Assembly: GCF_002873335.1 (NCBI RefSeq)
Contig: NZ_MCUW01000043.1
Location: forward strand, 1-46,263
Source: Vibrio sp. 10N.286.49.B1
Lineage (GTDB): Bacteria > Pseudomonadota > Gammaproteobacteria > Enterobacterales > Vibrionaceae
Reading direction: 5' to 3'
Length of the DNA: 46,263 bases
The notes below the pieces were generated by a model. That model was given only the letters and a program-made list of their open reading frames with translations, had not been told where the DNA came from and ran no database searches. Positions 19,623 to 28,757 of the stretch are shown piece after piece. The translations under genes and the position numbers were made by a program. Every line of letters starts with the position of its first letter. The first letter of the stretch is position 1.

Positions 19623-19636
19623 CAAATACTCTCACT

Positions 19637-19984
19637 TTACTGACTGATTTTTTGGAAGCAGGCCTTATCCATGTCTCGAATATTGACCGTTAAACTTTTC
19701 AAATGCCCTGCCTGCTGCTTGAGCGTATCCATTAGTTGCCTCGACAACTCTCGCTTCTGCTCTTCAGTGCGTCCCGACAATAGCTCAAAGCTAATATGGA
19801 CAAAGTCTTCACTGTCTCCATGTTCGCCGATAAGCCAATTATGACAACGAAGAGACCGGGATTTCACGGAATTCGCTTCAAACAACCCACAGTGTAGCGT
19901 AACTTGATGTAAGTCTTCTAATAAGCCTTGTATATTCAACCGTTGATCCGCGGTATTGGAATACTCCATAACCAGATTTGGCAT
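19637..19984 (-). CDS. 5-carboxymethyl-2-hydroxymuconate isomerase (CHMI/HpaF) family
   Basis: The 115-residue protein resembles HpaF/HpcD of homoprotocatechuate degradation, a trimeric tautomerase using Pro1 as base. Pro2 of the translated product (MPNLVMEYS) would be that residue after Met removal. Further shared blocks are the Arg-containing SVKSRSLRCHNW and DFVHISFELLSGRTEEQK. No other hpa genes are in the window, so a role in aromatic catabolism is doubtful and it may act on another substrate. AAGGAAAG precedes the ATG. It is likely the first gene of a pair with DUF805. Confidence 0.8.
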   Translation of the reverse strand: MPNLVMEYSNTADQRLNIQGLLEDLHQVTLHCGLFEANSVKSRSLRCHNWLIGEHGDSEDFVHISFELLSGRTEEQKRELSRQLMDTLKQQAGHLKSLTVNIRDMDKACFQKISQ

Positions 19985-20224
19985 CGTCTTTCCTTAGTAT
20001 GACAAGCTGAGCAACAAGGTATAGCAAGTCAAAGGGAAAATGCCGAGAACTAATCTATTATTCTGTTTACTGGATCACTGAGTCATGCTCATACTCGGAA
20101 ACATGAAAGCGAGAAAGTCATGACTCCAATCATGATCTGTGTGAATTAATCTGTTATATTCTTTCGTATTCACGTTTGTTTTTTACATTCGTTTTTTAAA
20201 AACATTGATTTTGGAGAAAATCTT

Positions 20225-20995
20225 ATGCGTCAACCTGTAGTGATGGGTAACTGGAAACTCAACGGCAGCAAAGCAATGGTCACGGAATTGCTTACTGCTT
20301 TAAATGCGGAACTTGAAGGCGTAACTGGCGTTGATGTAGCAGTCGCTCCACCAGCACTTTACGTTGATCTTGCAGAGCGTACGCTAACAGATGCTGGTAG
20401 CGCAATTATCCTTGGTGCTCAAAACACTGATGTGAATAACAGCGGTGCTTTCACTGGTGATATGTCTCCAGAAATGTTGAAAGATTTTGGTGCAACTCAC
20501 ATCATCATTGGCCACTCTGAGCGTCGCCAATACCACAATGAATCAGATGAGTTCATCGCGCAAAAATTTGCCTTCCTAAAAGAAAATGGCCTAACGCCAG
20601 TTTTTTGTATCGGTGAGTCTGAAGCGCAAAACGAAGCGGGCGAGACTGAAGCAGTATGTGCTCGTCAAATCGACGCAGTAATCAACACTTCAGGTGTTGA
20701 AGCGCTTAACGGTGCTATCATCGCATACGAGCCAATCTGGGCTATCGGTACTGGTAAAGCCGCTACAGCTGATGATGCACAGCGCATCCACGCTTCTATC
20801 CGTGCACACATTGCCGCGAAGAGCGAAGAAGTAGCGAAAAACGTTGTGATCCAATACGGCGGCTCTGTTAAACCTGAAAATGCTGAAGCTTACTTCGCAC
20901 AACCAGACATCGACGGTGCTCTAGTTGGCGGCGCGGCACTAGACGCGAAAAGCTTTGCAGCTATCGCTAAAGCAGCAGCAAAAGCGAAAGCATAA
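20225..20995 (+). CDS. tpiA: Triosephosphate isomerase
   Basis: TpiA interconverts dihydroxyacetone phosphate and glyceraldehyde 3-phosphate. The 256-residue TIM barrel has all catalytic residues: Lys11 in GNWKLNG, His97 in IIGHSERRQ and Glu169 in [15 protein letters not shown] (flexible loop 6 included). The phosphate-binding YGGSVKPEN and GALVGGAAL are intact. GGAG precedes the ATG. It is monocistronic, with a terminator after it, and converges on pfkA. Confidence 0.99.
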   Translation: MRQPVVMGNWKLNGSKAMVTELLTALNAELEGVTGVDVAVAPPALYVDLAERTLTDAGSAIILGAQNTDVNNSGAFTGDMSPEMLKDFGATHIIIGHSERRQYHNESDEFIAQKFAFLKENGLTPVFCIGESEAQNEAGETEAVCARQIDAVINTSGVEALNGAIIAYEPIWAIGTGKAATADDAQRIHASIRAHIAAKSEEVAKNVVIQYGGSVKPENAEAYFAQPDIDGALVGGAALDAKSFAAIAKAAAKAKA

Positions 20996-21049
20996 GCTTT
21001 CCTGATTTTAGATGAGGCATTGTCAAATGCTTCCCCTAAAGCAAGCATA

Positions 21050-21078
21050 AAAAAACCGCTGACTTGTCAGCGGTTTTT
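21050..21078. terminator. Bidirectional terminator tpiA/pfkA
   Basis: AAAACCGCTGAC pairs perfectly with GTCAGCGGTTTT around TT, with A- and T-tracts on both sides, between convergent tpiA and pfkA. Confidence 0.93.
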
Positions 21079-21112
21079 TGTATCTAAAGCCTATCGGCGG
21101 TATTCGATATGC

Positions 21113-22096
<984 letters not shown>

Positions 22097-22205
22097 CTAA
22101 TTTCAATTTAATTATGGCGCACTTAGCGACATATGGAATTCTTCTCGTTACGCTTATATCGCTTTCGCTATATAGAGCCGCCGGGTTCCCCAAAACACAG
22201 GCGAC

Positions 22206-22252
22206 GTAACGTTGTTACTCATGTAAGAATATTACTTATGTAAGAGTATTAC
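22206..22252. repeat. Three 13-bp palindromes at an exact 17-bp period
   Basis: GTAACGTTGTTAC (22206), GTAAGAATATTAC (22223) and GTAAGAGTATTAC (22240) share GTAA-N5-TTAC. Linkers are 4 nt (TCAT, TTAT). In the shifted phase the array also reads TTAC-N4-GTAA. This looks like a clustered operator or a string of small RNA hairpins. It does not match the Fur, FNR, CRP or CpxR consensus sequences I know. Confidence 0.75.
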
Positions 22253-22269
22253 AGTTTATAGGCGCTCTT

Positions 22270-22300
22270 GTGTTGATTCACATCAGAATCGCACTTTTTT
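22270..22300 (+). terminator. Plus-strand terminator-like hairpin without an upstream gene
   Basis: GTG-TT-GATTC pairs with GAATC-G-CAC around ACATCA and is followed by TTTTTT. The T-run is only on the plus strand, whereas both neighbouring genes are on the minus strand. Confidence 0.45.
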
Positions 22301-22375
22301 ATCACGAGCCCTGATAATAGGCAATGCATTATAACATTACCATTATCACTGTCGGGACTATAACCCGTCAGCGCT

Positions 22376-23296
22376 CTACCAGTCTGTTTCTAATTGTTGC
22401 TTCTCATCTTTAATCACCACGGAATAAGGGTCTTGATGAATCAACACATCTGCCTCAGGAAAGGCTATCATCAACTTTTCTTCAACTTCATCGGCAATTC
22501 GATGCGCCTCAATCAATGGCATCAAATCATGCAACTCAAGGTGTAACTGAATGAAACGAACCGGTCCAGACATGCGCGTTCTTAACTGATGAACGCCCAA
22601 CACACCCTCGACGTCGGTACTAATTTGCTTTATTTGTTGAAGTTCGTCCTCTGGAAGCTGTCTATCAAGTAAGGATTGAATGGCTGTCGACGCCATTTTA
22701 AATGCGCTCACCAAAATAAACACACCAATTCCAACCGCAAAAACAGAATCGGCCTGTCCAATTCCATACCAACTCAAGCCAAGTGCAACCATAATTGCCG
22801 CATTCATATAAATATCAGTTTGGTAGTGCAGAGAATCGGCTGCGATGGCTTGGCTGCCTGTTTGTTTAACGACATAACGTTGAAATGCGACCAATCCAGA
22901 GGTCACGATTAACGCAAACAAGCTCACGTAGATGCCCAACTCCGGAGAATGCAATTCGGTGGGTCTGAAAAAACGGTCAACGCCATTGAGAATAAGAAAG
23001 CACGCCGAACCAGAGATAAACATGGCTTGTGCTAATGCAGCAAGTGATTCAGCCTTTCCATGCCCGAAGGTATGCTCTTTATCGGCTGGCTGAAGGGAAT
23101 ATCGAACCACAACGAGGTTGACCGCTGACGCAGCGATATCGAGCAATGAGTCGATGACCGACGCAAGTAGACTCACTGAGCCCGTCACCCACCACACAAT
23201 AACCTTAGTGATTAAAAGCAGAGTAGCAATGATAGTGGCGGCCCAGGCAGCCGTAGTAACCAGTTTGGCGTAGCTGTTTTTCATCTTCCGTGACAT
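22376..23296 (-). CDS. fieF: Cation-efflux pump FieF (CDF family)
   Basis: FieF (YiiP) exports Fe2+/Zn2+ by proton antiport. The 306-residue protein has six membrane helices, site-A aspartates in [13 protein letters not shown] and the paired HYQTD in helix 5 (site A His and Asp), followed by a cytoplasmic ferredoxin-like domain ending [19 protein letters not shown] is the conserved loop. Length and order match E. coli FieF. ATG 23296 is kept although its Shine-Dalgarno sequence is weak; Met5 is the alternative. It lies between cpxP and pfkA, as in E. coli. Confidence 0.95.
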   Translation of the reverse strand: MSRKMKNSYAKLVTTAAWAATIIATLLLITKVIVWWVTGSVSLLASVIDSLLDIAASAVNLVVVRYSLQPADKEHTFGHGKAESLAALAQAMFISGSACFLILNGVDRFFRPTELHSPELGIYVSLFALIVTSGLVAFQRYVVKQTGSQAIAADSLHYQTDIYMNAAIMVALGLSWYGIGQADSVFAVGIGVFILVSAFKMASTAIQSLLDRQLPEDELQQIKQISTDVEGVLGVHQLRTRMSGPVRFIQLHLELHDLMPLIEAHRIADEVEEKLMIAFPEADVLIHQDPYSVVIKDEKQQLETDW

Positions 23297-23344
23297 TTTT
23301 CAATTAACGTGACGTAAGTATACGTATTATTAGTGACAAAAATA

Positions 23345-23371
23345 CAAAAAAAAAGTGACCAGAGGCCACTT
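23345..23371 (-). terminator. Minus-strand intrinsic terminator downstream of cpxP
   Basis: An 8-bp stem with a TCT loop is followed by a T-tract on the minus strand. It lies about 420 nt after the cpxP stop and about 50 nt before fieF. Confidence 0.75.
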
Positions 23372-23402
23372 AAAAATAGTGATAGAAGCGCCGTAGGCTT
23401 CT
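23345..23402 (-). ncRNA. Candidate small RNA or 3' UTR fragment of cpxP mRNA
   Basis: Read on the minus strand, AGAAGC-(7-nt loop)-GCTTCT is followed by an A/U-rich linker ATCACTATTTTT. Next comes AAGTGGCC-TCT-GGTCACTT and at least eight T. The second stem pairs fully only as minus-strand RNA (one G-U pair) and has a C-A mismatch on the other strand, so it is oriented. A TATAGT lies at 23407-23412 but has no good -35; processing from a long cpxP transcript is the other possibility. The length of about 57 nt is like that of E. coli CpxQ. No sequence homology to CpxQ is claimed. Confidence 0.4.
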
Positions 23403-23788
23403 GGTAACTATAAGGGAAATCGAAAAATGTAGGTTACCTAACCACTATTACCGAATACGACAAGATAGTTAGTCATCATTCACAAGACCAACTAACTCAA
23501 CATTAAACTCATTTTTACCATGCTGGATATAAACACTGCGCTCTCCAGCATTCAGCGACCACGGCCTTATACGCAATATTATTGCAACCCCGATAAGAAC
23601 ATTGATTTGATGCATGGCTATTTGCTAACGCCCGACCCTATTGATGACATAATTCCTTGTCGCTCGATGCATTCGCTGAACATGCGGAGCGCATAACGAC
23701 AACAACGATTAACGGTTTCATCATCACTTGGTCCAACATTCAGGACGCCTATAACAAATAAGCGTCCCGTATTTATCTCTTGGCGAAA

Positions 23789-24307
23789 TTACTTCGTCTT
23801 CGCTGCTCGAGATTCCATTTTAGTCACGCACTTTTGCATGCGCTCTTGCTGTACTTCTTTTAGTTTAGTCTTTTGTTCTGCAGTGAGGATACTCAGCATT
23901 TCATGCTGTTTTTCCATCATCTTCACGCGACGCTCAGTCTGCTGTGCGACCATCTCTGATGCGAGGGCATTGGCTGCGTCAGCATCAAACGTATCGGCCA
24001 GCACCAAATCTTGCATCTTTTGGTGACGAGCCTGCATCTGCGCCATTTTTGCTTCGACGTTTTCGCCACGTTTTGATTTCTTGTCTGATTTCATAGATTG
24101 ACGCATTTCTTTCATCTGGTCTTTCTGCGCATCAGTTAAGTCAAGCTGGCTGAAGACTTTACGGTCCAAACCACCACACTGACCATCGCCGCCTTTCCCG
24201 CCCTTGCCGTGGTGATCACCTTGACCACCGTATGCTAACGCACTTGCTGTCGCGAACGTCAAAGGAAGAACTGCAGCGGCTAGTACAAGTTTTTTTGCTA
24301 ATTTCAT
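23789..24307 (-). CDS. cpxP: Periplasmic CpxP-like stress protein
   Basis: CpxP is a periplasmic inhibitor of CpxA and an adaptor for misfolded proteins. The 172-residue product (start at ATG 24307, AAGG 8 nt upstream; earlier in-frame ATGs lack that spacing) has a signal peptide ending near ALA, a Gly/His-rich segment, and then two LTxxQ motifs, LTDAQKDQMKEM and LTAEQKTKLKEV, in a helical hairpin. This is the CpxP/Spy family. It diverges from cpxRA across a region with a GTAAA-N5-GTAAA box, so Cpx control is expected. The Gly/His-rich N-terminal part could bind metal, which is my inference. Confidence 0.9.
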   Translation of the reverse strand: MKLAKKLVLAAAVLPLTFATASALAYGGQGDHHGKGGKGGDGQCGGLDRKVFSQLDLTDAQKDQMKEMRQSMKSDKKSKRGENVEAKMAQMQARHQKMQDLVLADTFDADAANALASEMVAQQTERRVKMMEKQHEMLSILTAEQKTKLKEVQQERMQKCVTKMESRAAKTK

Positions 24308-24389
24308 AATCATTACCTTCATTTGTTTAGGAAGCTGCACTTGCACCCGTTTGCTTTGCAGCGCTTGAGTATAGAATAGGGGTTCTTAC

Positions 24390-24438
24390 GTAAAGCAACG
24401 CACAGAGAGCGTAAAGAATCGTAAAGATAGATATTTAC
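24390..24438. promoter_or_regulatory. CpxR-binding region between cpxP and cpxR
   Basis: GTAAA-GAATC-GTAAA at 24411-24425 is an exact match to the CpxR box (GTAAA-N5-GTAAA). Another GTAAA lies at 24390, and TTTAC at 24434 gives a half-site on the opposite strand. The site probably serves cpxP and autoregulates cpxRA. Confidence 0.85.
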
Positions 24439-24490
24439 GATATTTAACGCATTATTATTACATCGTAGTAAATATTAGAGAGATAGCACC

Positions 24491-25174
24491 ATGATGAACA
24501 TTCTGATTATCGATGACGACACGGAACTGACAAGTTTGTTAAAAGACATACTCAACTTTGAAGGGTTTCAAGTGAGCGAAGCCAATGATGGCTTAGCGGG
24601 TCTAGAAGCAATGAACAGCGATGTAGACCTTGTTCTCATGGATGTCATGATGCCTCGTCTAAATGGTATGGATACATTAAAAAAATTACGTGAAAAATGG
24701 CAAACACCGGTATTAATGCTTACCGCTAAGGGAGAAGAAATCGATCGCGTCATTGGACTCGAGCTCGGTGCGGATGATTACCTTCCTAAACCCTTTAGCG
24801 ACAGAGAATTGCTCGCACGTATCAAAGCTATACTGCGTCGCACACAGTCAACACCAATGGAACCCAACCGTGATTGTGTTCGCTTTGATGACATCGAAAT
24901 TTATCCAGGAAAACAAGAAGCATCCTGCCAGGGGCTCTCTATCGAGCTCACCAGCACGGAGTTTGCCCTACTGCATTACTTTGTTCTCAAACCAGGCGAG
25001 ACACTCACGAAAGAAGCATTAAGCCTCGATGTGTTGGGAAAACGCCTATCAGCGTTTGACCGCGCTGTTGATATGCACGTTTCGAATCTAAGAAAAAAAC
25101 TGCCTGAAAAACAAGATGGTAAACCAAGAATTAAAACACTGCGTGGCCGTGGCTACCTGTTTGTTAAGGAGTGA
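24491..25174 (+). CDS. cpxR: Response regulator CpxR
   Basis: CpxR is the DNA-binding regulator of the envelope-stress Cpx system. The 227-residue protein has an OmpR-type layout: receiver domain with IIDDD, phosphoacceptor Asp51 (LVLMDVMMP), Thr in MLTAKG and Lys100 (LPKPF), and then a winged-helix Trans_Reg_C domain ending LRGRGYLFVKE. GAGAGA lies upstream of the start. cpxA follows almost without gap, so they form an operon. Confidence 0.97.
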   Translation: MMNILIIDDDTELTSLLKDILNFEGFQVSEANDGLAGLEAMNSDVDLVLMDVMMPRLNGMDTLKKLREKWQTPVLMLTAKGEEIDRVIGLELGADDYLPKPFSDRELLARIKAILRRTQSTPMEPNRDCVRFDDIEIYPGKQEASCQGLSIELTSTEFALLHYFVLKPGETLTKEALSLDVLGKRLSAFDRAVDMHVSNLRKKLPEKQDGKPRIKTLRGRGYLFVKE

Positions 25175-25176
25175 CC

Positions 25177-26565
25177 ATGAAGTTGCCTAACGTGACCAGC
25201 TTGTACGGACGTATATTTGCCATCTTTTGGTTTACGATGCTGCTGGTGCTTATTGCGGTTTTATCCCTTCCTCACTTAGACCCTAGAGTGGCTCGCGAGG
25301 TGCAAGGCGATTATTTACAACAATTGTATAAATTACGGGATAACACAGAACAACGGTTTGAAAAGCAAAAGAATCTTGGCAATATTATTTATCGCCTTGA
25401 ACAAGCGGCGGTTCGCTCAAACAATCACAGAAAATCAGACGCGCCACAACTCTTCCTTGCCGATCTTGATGGTAACCTTCTAAGCACGCAGCGACTTGAA
25501 AACTTTAAAATAAAAGCGCTTAAAAACTTTATTACCTCGGTTGAATCGCCACAAACACCACTGCAGAAACTGTATGGAAGGCATATGGTGGCTGGTCCCG
25601 TTCCCATTACCCTTGCCAATCAGGACCTGCAGCTTTTCATTGCTTTAAAATGGAACCAACCCCCTCCATTTCTATTGCGAATGTTTGACAAACCCTTCCA
25701 GCTATTATTAGCAGTGATGGCGGTGAGCACCCCTTTATTACTGTGGTTAGCCTGGGCACTCAGTCAGCCCGCTCGACGCTTAGAGCGAGCAGCCAAACGC
25801 GTCGCCAAAGGTGAATTTAAGGTAGACCCAAGCTTAGAGAAAGGCACATCGGAGTTTAAACAAGCCGGAACCAGTTTCAACCAGATGGTTGTGGCAATAA
25901 ACCAAATCATTTCAGGCCAACAGCGACTACTGTCTGATATCTCTCACGAGCTACGCTCCCCACTGACTCGGCTGCGCATGGCAACCGCATTGGCCAACCG
26001 CAAACAAGGCGAAAGCTCTGAGTTATCTAGGATCGATACTGAGGCGCAACGGTTGGAACAAATGATTGGAGAGCTACTCGAGTTATCCCGTATAAGCACC
26101 GATAGCCATACCCTCAGAGAGATTCAACCCGCCAGTAGCTTATGGGAAGCCATTTTAGATGACGCTCAATTTGAGGCAGAACAAATGGATAAAACCCTCA
26201 CCTTTTCCACTATCCCAGAGGCGTCCTTGTGCGGTAACCCTAAGCTACTCATGAGTGCGATTGAAAATATTATTCGTAACGCAATTCGCTATGGGCACGA
26301 CAAGATTGAAGTCAATATCCAGCAACAAGTGGATACGTTGATCATCACGGTCGAAGACAATGGGCCAGGCGTTCCTGATGATGAATTAAATGATATTTTT
26401 AGACCATTCTACCGTGTTTCAACCGCGCGCGATCGAGACTCAGGCGGAACAGGGCTAGGACTCGCCATTACACAAAGCGCTATTTTACAACACAGTGGTC
26501 AGATAGAAGCGTCTCGTAGTGATCTTGGCGGGCTAAAAATGCGGGTTGAATTACCCCTCGCTTAA
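25177..26565 (+). CDS. cpxA: Sensor histidine kinase CpxA
   Basis: CpxA senses envelope stress and phosphorylates or dephosphorylates CpxR. The 462-residue protein has TM1 (about residues 11-32), a periplasmic sensor domain, TM2 (about 173-196), HAMP, HisKA with His257 in SDISHELRSPLTRLRMA, and HATPase_c with N box (ENIIRNAIRYG), VEDNGPGVP and GGTGLGLAI. ATG 25177 is chosen because AAGGAG (overlapping the cpxR stop) is 5 nt upstream; a GTG two codons earlier would overlap the cpxR stop. The spacing from cpxR is 2 bp, implying translational coupling. Confidence 0.97.
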   Translation: MKLPNVTSLYGRIFAIFWFTMLLVLIAVLSLPHLDPRVAREVQGDYLQQLYKLRDNTEQRFEKQKNLGNIIYRLEQAAVRSNNHRKSDAPQLFLADLDGNLLSTQRLENFKIKALKNFITSVESPQTPLQKLYGRHMVAGPVPITLANQDLQLFIALKWNQPPPFLLRMFDKPFQLLLAVMAVSTPLLLWLAWALSQPARRLERAAKRVAKGEFKVDPSLEKGTSEFKQAGTSFNQMVVAINQIISGQQRLLSDISHELRSPLTRLRMATALANRKQGESSELSRIDTEAQRLEQMIGELLELSRISTDSHTLREIQPASSLWEAILDDAQFEAEQMDKTLTFSTIPEASLCGNPKLLMSAIENIIRNAIRYGHDKIEVNIQQQVDTLIITVEDNGPGVPDDELNDIFRPFYRVSTARDRDSGGTGLGLAITQSAILQHSGQIEASRSDLGGLKMRVELPLA

Positions 26566-26641
26566 GCCAGAATGATATAGATCAGGCTATCTTTGTGTTA
26601 GCCTCGCCTCTTACTGCTTAGCATCAAAGGTAACGAACCCA

Positions 26642-27766
26642 ATGAGAATTTTCAGCAACTTCGACAGTGGCAACATTCACGTTGTCAGCGCAGACAATAA
26701 AGATGACATTCAACTGAGCATCCCTAATGACAATCAGTCAGAATTCTATCAATGGTTCCACTTTCGTTTAGAAACGGTTGCTGAGCAATCGCATACGATT
26801 AAGATCATCGACCTTGCTAAGTCGGCCTACCCTGAAGGCTGGAAGGGCTATGATGTTGTCGCTTCTTATGATCGTGAAGAATGGTTCCGTATTCCATCAA
26901 ATTTTGATGGTGATACCCTATCCTTCAATGTTATCCCGGAGCGAGGGTCTATGTATTTTGCATACTTCGCGCCTTATACCTATGACCGCCACCAAGACCT
27001 CCTTCACATGGCACAAAGTGCGCACCACTGCTCGCTAGAGACGCTTGGGCATACACTCGATAACAACGACATGAGCCTGCTAACGTTTGGCGAGCCAGAA
27101 GAAGGCAAGAAGAAGATTTGGGTCATTGCTCGCCAGCATCCTGGTGAAAGCATGGCGGAGTGGTTCGTCGAAGGTATGATCCAGCGCTTACTCGATGACA
27201 GTGATACCGTGAGTAAAGCATTACTCGAAAAAGCCGTCTTGTACATCGTTCCAAATATGAACCCTGATGGCGCTATCCGTGGCCACCTAAGAACGAACGC
27301 CGTCGGTGTTAACCTAAACCGTGAATGGCAAACACCGTCGATGGAAAATAGCCCAGAGGTTTTCCTCGTTCGTGAGCGCATGCTTCAAACAGGTGTCGAC
27401 ATGTTCTTAGACATTCATGGTGATGAAGCTATTCCTTACAACTTTGCAGCAGGCTCTGAGGGTATCCCGAGTTATGACGCACAGTTTGCCGAGCTAGAAG
27501 CAACCTTCAAGCAGGCATTGTTGACCATTACTCCAGAGTTCCAAGATGACATCGGATACGACAAAGACGAACCAGGCAAAGCCAACCTGACGGTTGGCTC
27601 AAATTGGGTCGCGGAACAGTTTAAGTGCTTGTCCTACACCATCGAGATGCCATTTAAGGATAACAACAGCTACCCAGACCCTCTATATGGCTGGTCACCT
27701 GAGCGCAGCGTTATCTTCGGCCAAGACATACTGGCGGCGACGCTGGTCGTCACCGACAAGATTTAA
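26642..27766 (+). CDS. M14-family metallocarboxypeptidase (cytosolic CCP/AGBL-like)
   Basis: The 374-residue protein has no signal peptide. An N-terminal beta domain (about residues 1-125, with the SEFYQWFHFR and PYTYDRHQDLL blocks typical of cytosolic carboxypeptidases) precedes the zinc peptidase domain. Zinc ligands are His166 and Glu169 (RQHPGESMAEW) and His259 (LDIHGDE). Substrate-binding GVNLNREW and the catalytic Glu335 (YTIEMPF) are intact. Eukaryotic relatives remove glutamates from tubulin tails; the bacterial substrate is unknown. It lies after cpxA with a 76-bp gap and a long hairpin after its stop. Confidence 0.88.
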   Translation: MRIFSNFDSGNIHVVSADNKDDIQLSIPNDNQSEFYQWFHFRLETVAEQSHTIKIIDLAKSAYPEGWKGYDVVASYDREEWFRIPSNFDGDTLSFNVIPERGSMYFAYFAPYTYDRHQDLLHMAQSAHHCSLETLGHTLDNNDMSLLTFGEPEEGKKKIWVIARQHPGESMAEWFVEGMIQRLLDDSDTVSKALLEKAVLYIVPNMNPDGAIRGHLRTNAVGVNLNREWQTPSMENSPEVFLVRERMLQTGVDMFLDIHGDEAIPYNFAAGSEGIPSYDAQFAELEATFKQALLTITPEFQDDIGYDKDEPGKANLTVGSNWVAEQFKCLSYTIEMPFKDNNSYPDPLYGWSPERSVIFGQDILAATLVVTDKI

Positions 27767-27775
27767 CTCCGTGAT

Positions 27776-27806
27776 ACTATTGCTCACCTACACGGTGAGC
27801 AATAGT
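27776..27806 (+). terminator. Perfect 13-bp hairpin after the carboxypeptidase gene
   Basis: ACTATTGCTCACC pairs perfectly with GGTGAGCAATAGT around TACAC, 9 nt after the stop codon. No T-tract follows, so it may stabilise or process the mRNA rather than terminate it. Confidence 0.6.
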
Positions 27807-27964
27807 CGCTCAACAACGCACTACGCGCCTATCCTCTTATCACTGCCGATACATCGGACTTTTTCCCTTGCTTAATTCTTCACCCTCGAAAACCCTACCA
27901 TCACATTACTGATCACATAAGGTATACTCGTGCCATTATTTTGAGATTGGTGAGACCCCACTTT

Positions 27965-28441
27965 ATGTTTGATATCGCGCTTTATGAGCCAGAGATTGCC
28001 CCAAATACCGGTAACATTATTCGCCTCAGTGCAAACTGCGGGGCTAATTTACATCTAATAGAGCCTTTAGGGTTTGATCTTGAAGAGAAGAAGGTGCGCC
28101 GAGCGGGCCTCGATTATCATGATTTAGCTCGCGTTAAACGACACAAAGACTACGCGGCATTTATTGCCTACTTAAACGAGCATAATCCAGAGCATCGTAT
28201 ATTTGCCTGTACGACAAAAACGACCGGGCATCATACCGATGCTAACTTTAAGAAAGGGGATGTGTTGTTATTTGGTCCAGAAACTCGCGGACTGCCTGCT
28301 GATCTGATTGATAGTCTACCAATGGAACAACGAATTCGAATCCCAATGATGCCGGATGCACGAAGCTTAAACCTATCCAATGCTGTGGCGATCATCGCCT
28401 ACGAGGCATGGCGTCAGTTCGACTTCCAAGGCGCGAGCTAA
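27965..28441 (+). CDS. trmL: tRNA (cytidine/uridine-2'-O-)-methyltransferase TrmL
   Basis: TrmL methylates the ribose of the wobble nucleotide 34 in two leucine tRNAs. The 158-residue protein is a minimal SPOUT enzyme. It has [21 protein letters not shown] at the N-terminus, FGPETRGLP (motif 2) and the trefoil-knot motif 3 around [18 protein letters not shown]. Length and start equal E. coli TrmL (YibK). ATG 27965 is chosen over a TTG at 27941 on that basis, with GGTGAGA upstream. Confidence 0.96.
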   Translation: MFDIALYEPEIAPNTGNIIRLSANCGANLHLIEPLGFDLEEKKVRRAGLDYHDLARVKRHKDYAAFIAYLNEHNPEHRIFACTTKTTGHHTDANFKKGDVLLFGPETRGLPADLIDSLPMEQRIRIPMMPDARSLNLSNAVAIIAYEAWRQFDFQGAS

Positions 28442-28523
28442 CTCCTTACTTACATCATTACTTACTGGCTTAAAGGTAACGACCAGGTAGTTCGCTTGGT
28501 ATTGCCTTTATTACAGGCAATAA

Positions 28524-28548
28524 AAAACCCAGCTAAAAGCTGGGTTTT
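28524..28548. terminator. Bidirectional terminator trmL/rpmG
   Basis: AAAACCCAGCT pairs with AGCTGGGTTTT around AAA between convergent genes. A second small hairpin (ATTGCCT/AGGCAAT) precedes it at about 28501-28521. Confidence 0.92.
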
Positions 28549-28575
28549 CATTACATGACAAATGAAACCAATCAA

Positions 28576-28743
28576 TTACTTGATTTTAGCTTCTTTGTAC
28601 ATAACGTGCTGGCGAACAACTGGATCAAATTTCTTGATCTCAAATTTACCTGGCATGTTACGTTTGTTTTTGTCAGTAGTGTAGAAGTGTCCTGTACCTG
28701 CAGAAGATACTAGACGAATTTTCTCACGAATGCCTTTAGCCAT
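28576..28743 (-). CDS. rpmG: 50S ribosomal protein L33
   Basis: This 55-residue reading frame, under 60 codons, begins [20 protein letters not shown] and ends YKEAKIK, nearly the E. coli L33 sequence. It has no cysteines, so it is the zinc-independent (C-minus) form. It follows rpmB after 14 bp, the usual rpmB-rpmG operon. Confidence 0.98.
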   Translation of the reverse strand: MAKGIREKIRLVSSAGTGHFYTTDKNKRNMPGKFEIKKFDPVVRQHVMYKEAKIK

Positions 28744-28757
28744 TTGCGTAATTCCTC

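Larger units (their letters stand above)
23297..23788. other. 492-bp cpxP/fieF intergenic region
   Basis: No recognised protein gene. It holds a GGACGC/GCGTCC hairpin right after cpxP (23743-23767, no T-tract), a 58-codon plus-strand reading frame (23520-23696) without a Shine-Dalgarno sequence, an 11-bp palindrome TAGGTTACCTA near 23430, and a minus-strand terminator at 23345-23371 preceded by a stem-loop (candidate small RNA). Confidence 0.6.
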
